Assembly (NCBI GenBank): GCA_046086225.1
Contig: JBJSXF010000191.1
Location: forward strand, 1 to 26,063
Direction: 5' to 3'
Length of the DNA: 26,063 nt
From: JBJSXF01 sp046086225
GTDB lineage: Bacteria; Actinomycetota; Acidimicrobiia; IMCC26256; PALSA-610
Below the pieces are notes generated by a model. That model made no database searches, was not told where the DNA came from, and was given only the letters and a program-made list of their open reading frames with translations. Of this stretch, positions 1 to 6,651 are shown piece by piece. Each line of letters begins with the position of its first letter. Position 1 is the first letter of the stretch. A program made the position numbers and the translations under genes.

Positions 1-375
1 GTCGCGGTCGTCAACGCGGTGGGTGACGTCGTAGGCGCCGATGGTCGGGTGCTGGCCGGATCGACGGCCCCGGCCGCCGTCCCGCCGTTCCCCGATCCGG
101 CGCCGTTCGCCGGTCGGGGGGACACGACTCTCGTCGCGGTGGTCACCGACGCGGCGTGCGACAAGGTGGGCTGCTTCCTCCTCGCCCAGAGCGCGCACGA
201 CGGTCTGGCCCGGGCGATCGTTCCCGCCCACACCCGGTTCGACGGCGACCTCGCGATCGCGGCGGCGACCGGGGTGACCGAGGTCCCGATCGATCGGCTG
301 CGGGTGGCGGCCACCGAGGTCACGGCCGCCGCGATCCGGGCCGCGGTCGCCCCCGGACCGGTCGGGGCGCCGTGA
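1..375 (+). CDS. P1 family peptidase (DmpA/BapA-like aminopeptidase), C-terminal part
   Basis: The reading frame is open from the first base, so the 5' part lies outside the window; about 124 codons are visible. The segment TTLVAVVTDAACDK, the AHDGLARAI block, the P-HT--DGD stretch and the following ATG resemble the C-terminal half of P1 (S58) peptidases. In that family an autocatalytic cleavage exposes an N-terminal Ser nucleophile; these enzymes remove N-terminal residues from small peptides, amides or esters. The cleavage site itself may lie just upstream of the window or be missing from view, so catalytic competence cannot be judged. The TGA overlaps the GTG of the following uracil-DNA glycosylase by 4 bases, which implies co-transcription with the t6A operon. 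The family call is by recalled motif similarity. Confidence 0.8.
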   Translation, partial: VAVVNAVGDVVGADGRVLAGSTAPAAVPPFPDPAPFAGRGDTTLVAVVTDAACDKVGCFLLAQSAHDGLARAIVPAHTRFDGDLAIAAATGVTEVPIDRLRVAATEVTAAAIRAAVAPGPVGAP

Positions 376-965
376 CCGGCCCGCACCCCGCCGATCGGGT
401 CGGTGATCTGGTGAGCCTCGCCCGACTCGTGAGTTCGTGCACGGCCTGCGCGCTCTCGACCACCCGCACGCAGGTGGTGTTCGGCGCGGGCCACGCGGCA
501 GCGACCCTCATGTTCGTGGGGGAGGGTCCGGGCGCCGAGGAGGACCGGCGGGGTGAGCCCTTCGTGGGGCGGGCCGGCACCCTCCTCACCCAGCTCATCG
601 CCGGTATCGGGCTCACCCGGGACGACGTGTACATCGCGAACGTGGTGAAGTGCCGCCCGCCCGGGAACCGCAACCCGGCTCCCGGGGAGATCGATGCGTG
701 CGCCCCGTGGCTCGACCGCCAGCTCGCGCTCGTTCGGCCGACCGTCGTCGTCACCCTCGGCAACTTCGCCACCCGGCTCCTGCTCGGCACCCGGGAGGGG
801 ATCACGCGGCTGCGCGGTCGCGAGTTCCCGCTCTCGCGGGCCGGGATCGACGCCACGGTGATTCCCACCTACCACCCGGCCGCGGTGCTGCGCTCCGGCG
901 GGCCGATGCTCGCCGAGGTGCGGGCCGACTTCGTGCGGGTGAAGCGGCGGCTGGCGACTCGGTGA
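372..965 (+). CDS. Family 4 (iron-sulfur) uracil-DNA glycosylase
   Basis: The product of 197 aa fits family 4 uracil-DNA glycosylases, which remove uracil from DNA to start base excision repair. Visible hallmarks are the motif GEGPGAEED at residues 50-58, followed by a GEPFVGRAG block at 61-69, and the distal motif PTYHPAAVLR with His168. Four cysteines are placed for a [4Fe-4S] cluster: C23 and C26 (CTAC), C94 (KCRPPGNRNP) and C110 (IDAC). The GTG start at 372 is chosen because it gives a 4-base overlap with the preceding gene and retains the CxxC pair near the N-terminus. The upstream in-frame extension (to about 156) is an open-frame artefact. The gene overlaps tsaE by 4 bases. Confidence 0.92.
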   Translation: MTGPHPADRVGDLVSLARLVSSCTACALSTTRTQVVFGAGHAAATLMFVGEGPGAEEDRRGEPFVGRAGTLLTQLIAGIGLTRDDVYIANVVKCRPPGNRNPAPGEIDACAPWLDRQLALVRPTVVVTLGNFATRLLLGTREGITRLRGREFPLSRAGIDATVIPTYHPAAVLRSGGPMLAEVRADFVRVKRRLATR

Positions 966-1438
966 GGCGCACGGTGACGACGGACGACGCGTCGGGGACC
1001 GACGCCCTGGGCGTGCGCATCGGCGCGCTCCTCGCCCCCGGCGACCTCGTCGTGCTCGCGGGTGACCTCGGAGCGGGAAAGACCGCGATCGCGAAGGGGA
1101 TCGCGCGCGGGCTCGGCGTCGACGAGCCGGTCACGAGCCCCACGTTCGCGATCGTGCAGGAGTACGCGGGCCGGGTGCCCGTCGCTCACGCCGACGTCTA
1201 CCGGCTCGGCACGCTCGGCGAGCTGGCCGACCTCGCGTTCGACGAGCTCCTCGACGATCACGTCGTGCTCGTGGAGTGGGGAGACATCGTGGCCGGCGCG
1301 CTGCCGGCCGACCGGTTGGAGATCCGCCTCGAGCTCGGCCCGGCTCCCGATCAGCGGGTCGTCACCGTCACCGCGTCGGGTGGACCCTGGACGGCCCGGG
1401 CCGCGGCCCTCGATCGCGCGCTGGGGGGCACGCCGTGA
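962..1438 (+). CDS. tsaE: tRNA t6A biosynthesis ATPase TsaE
   Basis: TsaE is the small P-loop ATPase that works with TsaB and TsaD to transfer the threonylcarbamoyl group to A37 of ANN-decoding tRNAs. The 158-aa product carries a Walker A GDLGAGKT at residues 34-41, the family motif TSPTF at 58-62, HADVYR at 76-81 and VEWG at 104-107, in the expected order. GTG 962 gives the 4-base overlap seen throughout this operon; GTG 974 is a possible alternative start. Its position directly before tsaB, rimI and tsaD agrees with the assignment. TsaC, which makes the threonylcarbamoyl adenylate precursor, is not in the window. Confidence 0.93.
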   Translation: MRRTVTTDDASGTDALGVRIGALLAPGDLVVLAGDLGAGKTAIAKGIARGLGVDEPVTSPTFAIVQEYAGRVPVAHADVYRLGTLGELADLAFDELLDDHVVLVEWGDIVAGALPADRLEIRLELGPAPDQRVVTVTASGGPWTARAAALDRALGGTP

Positions 1439-2139
1439 TCCTGCTCGGTATCGACACCGCGACCCGGCGGGTCGGCACCGTGCTCGCGGTCGACGGCGTC
1501 GTCGTCGCCCGGGTCGAGGCTTCTCCGGCGAACGGCTCGCCGCGCCACGTCGAGACCCTCGTGCCCGCGATCGCCTGGTGCTGCGAGCAGGCCGGGATCC
1601 CGGTCGACGCGATCGATGCGGTCGCGGTCGGGTGCGGTCCGGGGCTCTTCACCGGGGTGCGGGTCGGGGTGACGACGGCGAAGACGATCGCCGCGGCGCG
1701 CGGCCTGCCGGTCGTGCCGGTGCCGTCGCTCGATCTCGTCGCCTGGCCGCTGCGCTTCGCCCCGGGCGCGGTCGTCGCGACCCTCGACGCACGGCGAGGC
1801 GAGTGCTATTGGGCGCGCTACCGCGTCGGGGGCGGTGAAGTGCGGGTCGACGGCGGCTACGGCCTCGACGCCCCCGCCGCGATCGTTGCGGCGCTCGCGA
1901 CCGAGCAAGCGGTGATCGTGGCCGGTGACGGACCCGCCCGGTATCCCGACGCGTTCGCGGCCTGCGGACCGCACGTCGTGGAAGCGGGCCCGGCGCACCT
2001 CGCCCCCTCGCTCGATGCGCTCGTGGCGATCGCAACCGACCGGTTGGCGGCGGGGGAGACCGAGTCGGCCGAGCGCGTGCAGCCGCTCTACCTGCGGCGC
2101 AGCGACGCCGAGATCGCCTGGGCCGGGCGGGAGTCGTGA
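1435..2139 (+). CDS. tsaB: tRNA t6A biosynthesis subunit TsaB
   Basis: TsaB is the catalytically inactive ASKHA-fold partner that heterodimerises with TsaD in the t6A synthase. The 234-aa product starts with the β-strand motif LLGIDTAT (residues 3-10), continues with SPRHVETL at 35-42 and contains the diagnostic GCGPGLFTGVRVG segment at 66-78. The length is normal for the family. Start GTG 1435 overlaps the tsaE stop by 4 bases. The C-terminal motif V-P-YLR (VQPLYLRRSDAE) is also typical of TsaB. The order tsaE-tsaB-rimI-tsaD is a common bacterial arrangement, which strengthens the call. Confidence 0.95.
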   Translation: MILLGIDTATRRVGTVLAVDGVVVARVEASPANGSPRHVETLVPAIAWCCEQAGIPVDAIDAVAVGCGPGLFTGVRVGVTTAKTIAAARGLPVVPVPSLDLVAWPLRFAPGAVVATLDARRGECYWARYRVGGGEVRVDGGYGLDAPAAIVAALATEQAVIVAGDGPARYPDAFAACGPHVVEAGPAHLAPSLDALVAIATDRLAAGETESAERVQPLYLRRSDAEIAWAGRES

Positions 2140-2663
2140 GCGGCGGGCGCGAGGCGGTCGATGCCGTCGAGATCGGGCCGATGCGCCGTCGGCACCTGCG
2201 GGCCGTGCTGCGGATCGAGGCCCAGGTGTACCCGCGGCCGTGGAGCCAGGCGCTCTTCGCCAGCGAACTCGCCCTGCGCTCGACCCGGGCCTATTTCGTC
2301 GCCCGTGCCGGTCGCGCGGTCGTCGGCTACGCCGGGGTGCTCATGGCGCTCGACGAGGCTCACGTCACGACGATCGCGGTCGATCCCACCCACCATCGAC
2401 GCGGCATCGGCAGCCGTCTCCTCCTCGCCCTCGTCCGCGAGGCGCTCGATCGGGGCGCGACCGGTTGCACGCTCGAGGTCCGGCTCTCGAACCACGCGGC
2501 CCAGGACCTCTACCGCCGCTTCGGGTTCGCGGCGGAAGGCGTTCGCACCGGCTACTACGCCGACACCGGCGAGGATGCGCTCGTGATGTGGGTCCGCGAC
2601 ATCACGACGCCGGAGTACACCGCGCTGCTCGACGCACTCGAACGCCGGAGCGTCCGCCGATGA
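2136..2663 (+). CDS. rimI: Ribosomal protein bS18 N-acetyltransferase RimI (GNAT family)
   Basis: This 175-aa GNAT acetyltransferase sits between tsaB and tsaD, the classical context of RimI, which acetylates the N-terminus of ribosomal protein S18. The acetyl-CoA binding loop is visible as VDPTHHRRGIGSRLL (about residues 82-96), with the RRGIGS core at 88-93. The A--LYRRFGF block near 122-132 is the conserved GNAT C-terminal β-strand/helix region. The YPRPWS motif near residue 32 is usual in RimI. It starts with GTG at 2136, overlapping the tsaB stop by 4 bases, and in turn overlaps tsaD by 4 bases. Substrate specificity is inferred from family and context; other GNAT substrates cannot be excluded. 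Confidence 0.88.
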   Translation: MSGGREAVDAVEIGPMRRRHLRAVLRIEAQVYPRPWSQALFASELALRSTRAYFVARAGRAVVGYAGVLMALDEAHVTTIAVDPTHHRRGIGSRLLLALVREALDRGATGCTLEVRLSNHAAQDLYRRFGFAAEGVRTGYYADTGEDALVMWVRDITTPEYTALLDALERRSVRR

Positions 2664-3670
2664 CCCGGGTCCTCGGCATCGAGACCTCGTGCGACGAGAC
2701 TGCGGCGGCGGTGGTCGACGACGGGGCGGTCATCCGCGCCTCGGTGGTGTCTTCGCAGATCGACATCCACGCCCGGTTCGGCGGGGTGGTGCCCGAGCTC
2801 GCGAGTCGGGCCCACGTCGAGCTGATCGGCGGGGTCGTCGCCGCGGCCCTCGCCGAGGCCGATACCGACCTGATGGGCGTCGACGCGATCGCCGCCGTGC
2901 ACGGGCCCGGTCTCGCCGGCGCGCTCATTGTGGGCGTGAGCGCGGCGAAGGCGCTCGCCCTCGTCTCCGGCCGCCCGTACGTCGGCGTGCACCATCACGA
3001 GGCCCACCTCTACGCGGCCCGGCTCGAGGACCCGACGCTGCGCCCGCCGCTCGTCACCCTCGTCGTCTCGGGCGGACACACGATGATCGTGGCCGTCGGC
3101 GCCGACGGCGCGTACCGGTTGATGGGCCGCACGGTCGACGACGCAGCCGGCGAGGCCTTCGACAAGGTGGCCCGACTCCTCGGGCTCGGGTACCCGGGTG
3201 GTCCGGCGATCGAACGGGTGGCGGCCGAGGGTGACCCGGCGGCCGTGGCCTTCCCCCGGCCGATGCTCCACGACGGCGACGACTTCTCGTTCTCGGGGCT
3301 CAAGACGGCCGTCGTCCTCCACCGACGCGACCATCCGGAGGTGCCCGTGGCCGACGTCGCCGCCTCGTTCCAGGCTGCGGTGGTCGAGGTCTGCACGGTG
3401 AAGCTGCTGCGGGCGGCCCGGGCGGCCGGGGCGGGGACGGTCGTCCTCGGCGGGGGCGTGGCGGCGAACACGGCCCTCCGGTCGGCGGTCGCGGCCGGAG
3501 CCGAGGCCGCAGGTCTCCGGGTGGTGCTGCCCGCCCGGGCGCTGTGCACGGACAATGCGGCCATGGTGGCCGCGGCGGGGGCCTTCCGCCTCGCCGCCGA
3601 CGGGCCGACGGCGCTCGACGACGGGGTCGCACCCGGGCTCCGCTTGCCCGATCGATCGGCCGGTTGGTAG
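2660..3670 (+). CDS. tsaD: tRNA N6-threonylcarbamoyladenosine transferase TsaD
   Basis: TsaD is the catalytic ASKHA-fold subunit that transfers threonylcarbamoyl from the adenylate to A37 of tRNA. The 336-aa product has the signature start GIETSCDET (residues 6-14), the AVHGPGLAGAL loop near 79-89, the metal-binding HHHEAH at 111-116 (H112 and H116 as the HxxxH pair), VVSGGHT, the VDDAAGEAFDK motif and a C-terminal CTDNAAM motif with the metal-binding Asp. Full length and all key residues are present. ATG 2660 overlaps the rimI TGA by 4 bases. The frame is open far upstream, but that part is antisense or off-frame noise over tsaB/rimI. The CIRCE-groES region follows within a few bases. Confidence 0.97.
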   Translation: MTRVLGIETSCDETAAAVVDDGAVIRASVVSSQIDIHARFGGVVPELASRAHVELIGGVVAAALAEADTDLMGVDAIAAVHGPGLAGALIVGVSAAKALALVSGRPYVGVHHHEAHLYAARLEDPTLRPPLVTLVVSGGHTMIVAVGADGAYRLMGRTVDDAAGEAFDKVARLLGLGYPGGPAIERVAAEGDPAAVAFPRPMLHDGDDFSFSGLKTAVVLHRRDHPEVPVADVAASFQAAVVEVCTVKLLRAARAAGAGTVVLGGGVAANTALRSAVAAGAEAAGLRVVLPARALCTDNAAMVAAAGAFRLAADGPTALDDGVAPGLRLPDRSAGW

Positions 3671-3673
3671 CGT
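3668..3673 (+). promoter_or_regulatory. Putative groES -10 box
   Basis: TAGCGT, which includes the tsaD stop codon, fits the TAnnnT pattern. A start about 7 bases downstream would fall inside the CIRCE element, the usual relation between a groE promoter and its operator. No clear -35 box is visible, so this is an inference from pattern and position. Confidence 0.35.
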
Positions 3674-3699
3674 TAGCACTCCCAGGGGTCGAGTGCTAA
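3673..3699. promoter_or_regulatory. CIRCE operator (HrcA binding site)
   Basis: TTAGCACTC, a 9-base spacer and GAGTGCTAA form a perfect 9-9-9 inverted repeat identical to the CIRCE consensus. HrcA binds CIRCE to repress groES/groEL and dnaK operons, with release on heat stress. It lies 3 bases after tsaD and 80 bases before the groES start, so groES is predicted to be HrcA-repressed. hrcA itself is not in the window. Confidence 0.97.
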
Positions 3700-3701
3700 G
3701 T

Positions 3702-3715
3702 CCCCGGGCCCGGGG
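3702..3715. repeat. 14-bp perfect GC palindrome in the groES leader
   Basis: CCCCGGGCCCGGGG is a perfect palindrome that begins 3 bases after the CIRCE element, in the predicted groES 5' untranslated region. It could form a very stable stem or be a second protein-binding site; chance is possible in DNA this rich in G+C. Confidence 0.6.
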
Positions 3716-3764
3716 CCGGCGAGGCCGGTCCCGACCACCACATCTGCTCCGACCACCCACATCC

Positions 3765-3770
3765 AGGAGG
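3765..3770 (+). promoter_or_regulatory. groES ribosome binding site
   Basis: AGGAGG lies 9 bases before ATG 3780. It is one of the few strong Shine-Dalgarno sequences in the window and fixes the groES start. Confidence 0.85.
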
Positions 3771-3779
3771 CGTCCCCCC

Positions 3780-4085
3780 ATGAACCTGCAGCCGCTGGAG
3801 GACCGGATCGTCGTGCGGCCCGCCCAGGCCGAGGAGATGACGATCAGCGGGCTCGTGATCCCCGACACCGCCAAGGAGAAGCCCCAGCAGGGCGAGGTCC
3901 TCGCCGTCGGCCCCGGCCGTCGGGCCGAGGACTCCGGCGAGGTCATCCCCCTCGACATCGCCGTCGGTGACGTCGTCGTCTACTCGAAGTACGGCGGCAC
4001 CGAGATCTCGAGCGAGGGCGAGGATCTCCTCATCCTGAACGGCCGCGACGTGCTCGCCAAGGTCGTCACGAAGAAGAAGAAGTAG
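3780..4085 (+). CDS. groES: Co-chaperonin GroES (10 kDa)
   Basis: GroES forms the heptameric lid of the GroEL chaperonin in the cytoplasm. The 101-aa product has the standard N-terminus (LQPLEDRIVV), the mobile-loop region around residues 17-35 (EEMTISGLVIPDTAKEKPQ), the G-V-AVGPG turn, the GDVVVYSKYGGTEI strand and the final LI-----LA motif, ending in four lysines. The ATG at 3780 is set by a strong AGGAGG. The gene has its own CIRCE-controlled promoter. No groEL follows: the next gene is a ligase on the opposite strand whose coding end overlaps groES by 20 bases. In many actinobacteria groEL1 follows groES directly, so this copy is an orphan here. Confidence 0.97.
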   Translation: MNLQPLEDRIVVRPAQAEEMTISGLVIPDTAKEKPQQGEVLAVGPGRRAEDSGEVIPLDIAVGDVVVYSKYGGTEISSEGEDLLILNGRDVLAKVVTKKKK

Positions 4086-5688
4086 CCGCCGCGGTCTCGC
4101 GGGCCCACTTGTAATCGGCTTTGCCGTTGGGCCCGCGACGCACCTCGTCGACGAACACGAACCGCCGCGGCCGTTTGTAGCGGGCGAGCGCTTCCAGCGC
4201 CTCCGCCAGCTCACCGGTCGCGGCGTTCGCGTCCGGGAGCAGTGACACCACGGCGACGACCGCCTCACCGAAGCGATCGTCGGGCACACCGACGACGAGG
4301 CAGTCGTGAACGGCGGGATGCTCCTTCACCGCTTCCTCGACCTCCTCGGGGAAGATCTTCTCGCCGCCCGAGTTGATGACCACCGAACCCCGACCGAGCA
4401 GGGTGACGGTGCCGTCGGCCTCGACCGAGGCGAAGTCGCCGGGGACGGACCAGCGCTCGCCGGCGATGACCGGGAAGGTCGCCGCCGACTTCTCGGGATC
4501 CTTGTAGTAGCCGACGGGGATGTTGCCCCCGACGGCGAGGCGACCGACCTCACCCGAACCGGGCACGACCTCCCGGCCGTCCTCGGTGAACACCTTGGTG
4601 CGCGCCCCGATGGTGAACCGGGCGGTGCGCTGCTCGGCACCGGGCGCAGTCACCGATCCGGCGAAGCCGATCCCCTCGCTCGAGCCGAGCGAGTCGAGAC
4701 ACAGGAAGCTCCCGCGTGCGAGCAGGCCCTGCTTCACCTCGGCCGACCACATGACGCCCGAGCTGATGACGAGCTGCAGCGACGAGAGGTCGTACGGCTC
4801 GCCCGCGGCCTCGGTGGCCTCCAACGCGGCGAGCATCGGCTTGGCGAAGGCGTCGCCGACGATCGCCATCTGGGTGACGCCCTCGGTGGCCACGGTGCGC
4901 CACAGCTCGTGCGGGTCGAAGTGCCGACCGGTGAGGGTCACGACGCCGGAGCCCACGAACATCGCCTGGAAGGTCGTGAACGCGCCGGTGCCGTGCATGA
5001 GGGGTGACGCGGGCAGGTGCATCCGGGCCGGACCCGTCTCGACGACCTTGTGCGCGATCGCGCCGACCGCCGCGGTCGAGTCGGGCCGGGTCTCGCCGAC
5101 CAGCGGGTAGACGCTCTCGGCGAGGACCTCCCAGAGGTCCTGGCATCGCCACATGACGCCCTTGGGCATGCCGGTCGTGCCGCCCGTGTAGAGGAAGTAG
5201 AGGTCGTCGCCCGAACGCGGGATGCGGGGCATCGGCTCGGTCGCGGCGATGAGATCCTCGTAGCGCTCGGCGAACTCCTGGTGCGGGCTGCCGTCGTCGA
5301 CCTGGATCCAGCAGCGCACCCCGGGTGCCCGGTCGACCACCTTGGCGACGTGCTCGCCGAGCGCCCCGTGGAAGAGGAGCGCCTCGGCGTCCGAGTTCTC
5401 GAGCAGGTAGACGAGCTCGTCCTCGAGGTAGCGGTAGTTGACGTTCACCGGGACGCCCCGGAGCTTGAACGTCGCCAGCACCCCCTCGAGGTACTCGTTG
5501 CCGTTGTAGAGGTAGGACGCGACCTTGGCGCCGGGTCCGACGCCTGCGGCCGAGAGCGCGCCGGCGAGGCGGGCGGCCCGGTCGTCGAACTCCGACCAGG
5601 TGAGGCGCCGATCGCCCTGCACGAGGGCCAGGCCCCCGGGCAGCGCGTCCGCGACGGCTTCGATGATGTCGGCGAGGTTCCCTTCCAT
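4066..5688 (-). CDS. FadD-type acyl-CoA synthetase (AMP-forming)
   Basis: This 540-aa ANL-superfamily enzyme activates a carboxylic acid with ATP and then joins it to CoA. Visible motifs are the P-loop YTGGTTGMPKG at residues 167-177 followed by VMWR, the SLGSSEG adenine/substrate motif, GNIPVGYYKD, the hinge motif GRGSVVINSGGEKIFPEEVE, and a C-terminal GPNGKADYKWA with catalytic Lys523. TGGTTGxPKGVMWR plus GKxDYxWA resembles the FadD19/FadD17 group that acts on steroid side chains or branched acyl chains, but the substrate cannot be read from sequence. ATG 5688 is chosen because the upstream extension is antisense to the NUDIX gene and a -10-like box sits 8 bases before this ATG. Its last 20 bases overlap the end of groES convergently. 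Confidence 0.9.
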   Translation of the reverse strand: MEGNLADIIEAVADALPGGLALVQGDRRLTWSEFDDRAARLAGALSAAGVGPGAKVASYLYNGNEYLEGVLATFKLRGVPVNVNYRYLEDELVYLLENSDAEALLFHGALGEHVAKVVDRAPGVRCWIQVDDGSPHQEFAERYEDLIAATEPMPRIPRSGDDLYFLYTGGTTGMPKGVMWRCQDLWEVLAESVYPLVGETRPDSTAAVGAIAHKVVETGPARMHLPASPLMHGTGAFTTFQAMFVGSGVVTLTGRHFDPHELWRTVATEGVTQMAIVGDAFAKPMLAALEATEAAGEPYDLSSLQLVISSGVMWSAEVKQGLLARGSFLCLDSLGSSEGIGFAGSVTAPGAEQRTARFTIGARTKVFTEDGREVVPGSGEVGRLAVGGNIPVGYYKDPEKSAATFPVIAGERWSVPGDFASVEADGTVTLLGRGSVVINSGGEKIFPEEVEEAVKEHPAVHDCLVVGVPDDRFGEAVVAVVSLLPDANAATGELAEALEALARYKRPRRFVFVDEVRRGPNGKADYKWARETAAATSSSS

Positions 5689-5696
5689 GGGGTGGC

Positions 5697-5702
5697 AGTA
5701 TT
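5697..5702 (-). promoter_or_regulatory. Putative -10 box of the acyl-CoA synthetase gene (leaderless)
   Basis: On the minus strand AATACT ends 8 bases before ATG 5688. There is no Shine-Dalgarno sequence, so the transcript would begin at or close to the start codon. The 39-base divergent spacer also holds the promoter of the NUDIX gene. Confidence 0.4.
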
Positions 5703-5714
5703 CCAGGCCGTCGG

Positions 5715-5720
5715 TACGCT
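5715..5720 (+). promoter_or_regulatory. Putative -10 box of the NUDIX gene (leaderless)
   Basis: TACGCT (TAnnnT) ends 7 bases before GTG 5728, the spacing expected when transcription starts at the start codon. This also supports GTG 5728 over later candidate starts. Confidence 0.5.
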
Positions 5721-5727
5721 CGCCGCC

Positions 5728-6405
5728 GTGACGGGTCGACGGGGCGGCAGCCAGCGGATCCCGCGGCCGCCGACCGCCCGGCCCGGTGCCCCGGCGCCGT
5801 GGTCGGGGCTCCCGGAAGCGCAGCGGCGGCCCGGGCTCGCCGATGTGCGCCGACGGCTCGCCGGGCTGCCCGCCCCCGTTCCCGGTCCGACCCCCGGACG
5901 CGAGGCCGCGGTGCTCGTGCCGATCTTCGAGGTCGCCGGCGAAGTGCACGTGGTGCTCATCAAGCGTCCGGAGTGGATGCCGTCGCACCGGGGCGAGATC
6001 GCGTTCCCCGGCGGCAAGGTCGAACCCGATCTCGACGCCGACGCCCGGGCGGCCGCACTGCGGGAGGCGCACGAGGAGATCGGCCTCGCCCCCGACGCGG
6101 TCGAGGTCGTGGCCCGGCTCGACGGCCTGGTGACCGTCTCGTCGACGTTCACGATCCATCCGTTCGTCGGGCTCCTCGCCGAACGACCGACCCTCGTCGC
6201 CAATCCGAGCGAGGTGGATCGCATCCTCGAGGTTCCGCTGTCCGAGCTGCTGGCCGAGGGCGTGCACCGCGAGGAGCGATGGTCCTTCGAGCGCATCGAG
6301 GAGTTCGGCGTGCAGTTCTTCGAGCTCGACGACGAGACGGTGTGGGGCGCGACGGCCCGGATTCTCACCGGTCTCCTCGCCCGCCTCGTCGCCGACTCAG
6401 TCTGA
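5728..6405 (+). CDS. NUDIX hydrolase, CoA pyrophosphatase-like
   Basis: The 225-aa product contains a Nudix box at about residues 96-120, with the REAHEEIGL core at 112-120. The preceding RPEWMPSHRGEIAFPGGK stretch matches the pattern of the NudL/CoA-pyrophosphatase group (R-----H-G---FPGG), which hydrolyses coenzyme A to 3',5'-ADP and 4'-phosphopantetheine in a metal-dependent reaction. The first 55 residues are Arg/Pro/Gly-rich and probably disordered. GTG 5728 is chosen because of the -10 box just upstream; GTG at codon 40 is an alternative. It is divergent from an acyl-CoA synthetase, so a CoA-related substrate fits the context, but that is inference. Confidence 0.8.
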   Translation: MTGRRGGSQRIPRPPTARPGAPAPWSGLPEAQRRPGLADVRRRLAGLPAPVPGPTPGREAAVLVPIFEVAGEVHVVLIKRPEWMPSHRGEIAFPGGKVEPDLDADARAAALREAHEEIGLAPDAVEVVARLDGLVTVSSTFTIHPFVGLLAERPTLVANPSEVDRILEVPLSELLAEGVHREERWSFERIEEFGVQFFELDDETVWGATARILTGLLARLVADSV

Positions 6406-6607
6406 CCCGACGACGGCGAAGCGGATCCGGGCGGTCGCGGGCAGGTCGGGCAGGAGGAGGGGTCGGCCGATCACGCCGATCCGGAGCCCGGGCAAGTTGC
6501 CGACGGTGACCTCGATCGGAGTCCGGGCGTCGAGGGCCCGACTCGCACCGGACGCGAGCGTCTCCTCACGGCCCGTTCTCGTGCGGGAGTCCGTACCCCG
6601 GCGGCGG

Positions 6608-6613
6608 TACAGT
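6608..6613 (+). promoter_or_regulatory. Putative guaB3-guaA promoter -10 box
   Basis: TACAGT (TAnnnT) lies 38 bases before the guaB3 start, leaving a leader of about 30 bases that contains a GGAGG ribosome binding site. No convincing -35 is visible. The rest of the 246-base gap 6406-6651 shows no supported gene or RNA. Confidence 0.45.
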
Positions 6614-6642
6614 CGGCACTTCGTCGAGCAGAACGCAGATTC

Positions 6643-6648
6643 GGAGGG
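6643..6648 (+). promoter_or_regulatory. guaB3 ribosome binding site
   Basis: GGAGGG precedes GTG 6652 with only 3-4 bases of spacing. It is close but is the only Shine-Dalgarno match, and the protein has no earlier start. Confidence 0.6.
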
Positions 6649-6651
6649 ACC

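Noticed and set aside
3302..3632. Arg/Pro-rich minus-strand frames over the end of tsaD.
   Set aside because: They are shadows of tsaD with extreme composition and no start signals.
2555..3958. 467-codon minus-strand frame opposite tsaD and groES.
   Set aside because: Both sense genes are certain, and the antisense product is low-complexity and spans the CIRCE region.
5689..6267. N-terminal extension of the acyl-CoA synthetase frame to 6267.
   Set aside because: The extension is antisense to the NUDIX gene and Arg/Gly/Pro-rich; the family begins near the ATG at 5688, which has its own -10-like box.
6397..6650. Minus-strand frame ending in a protein-like segment (TPIEVTVGNLPGLRIGVIG and following residues) that overlaps the NUDIX stop by 9 bases.
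   Set aside because: The frame has no ATG or GTG start in its upstream half, no ribosome binding site, and runs antisense into guaB3; only an internal GTG or TTG could start it. It could be a broken gene but is not supported.
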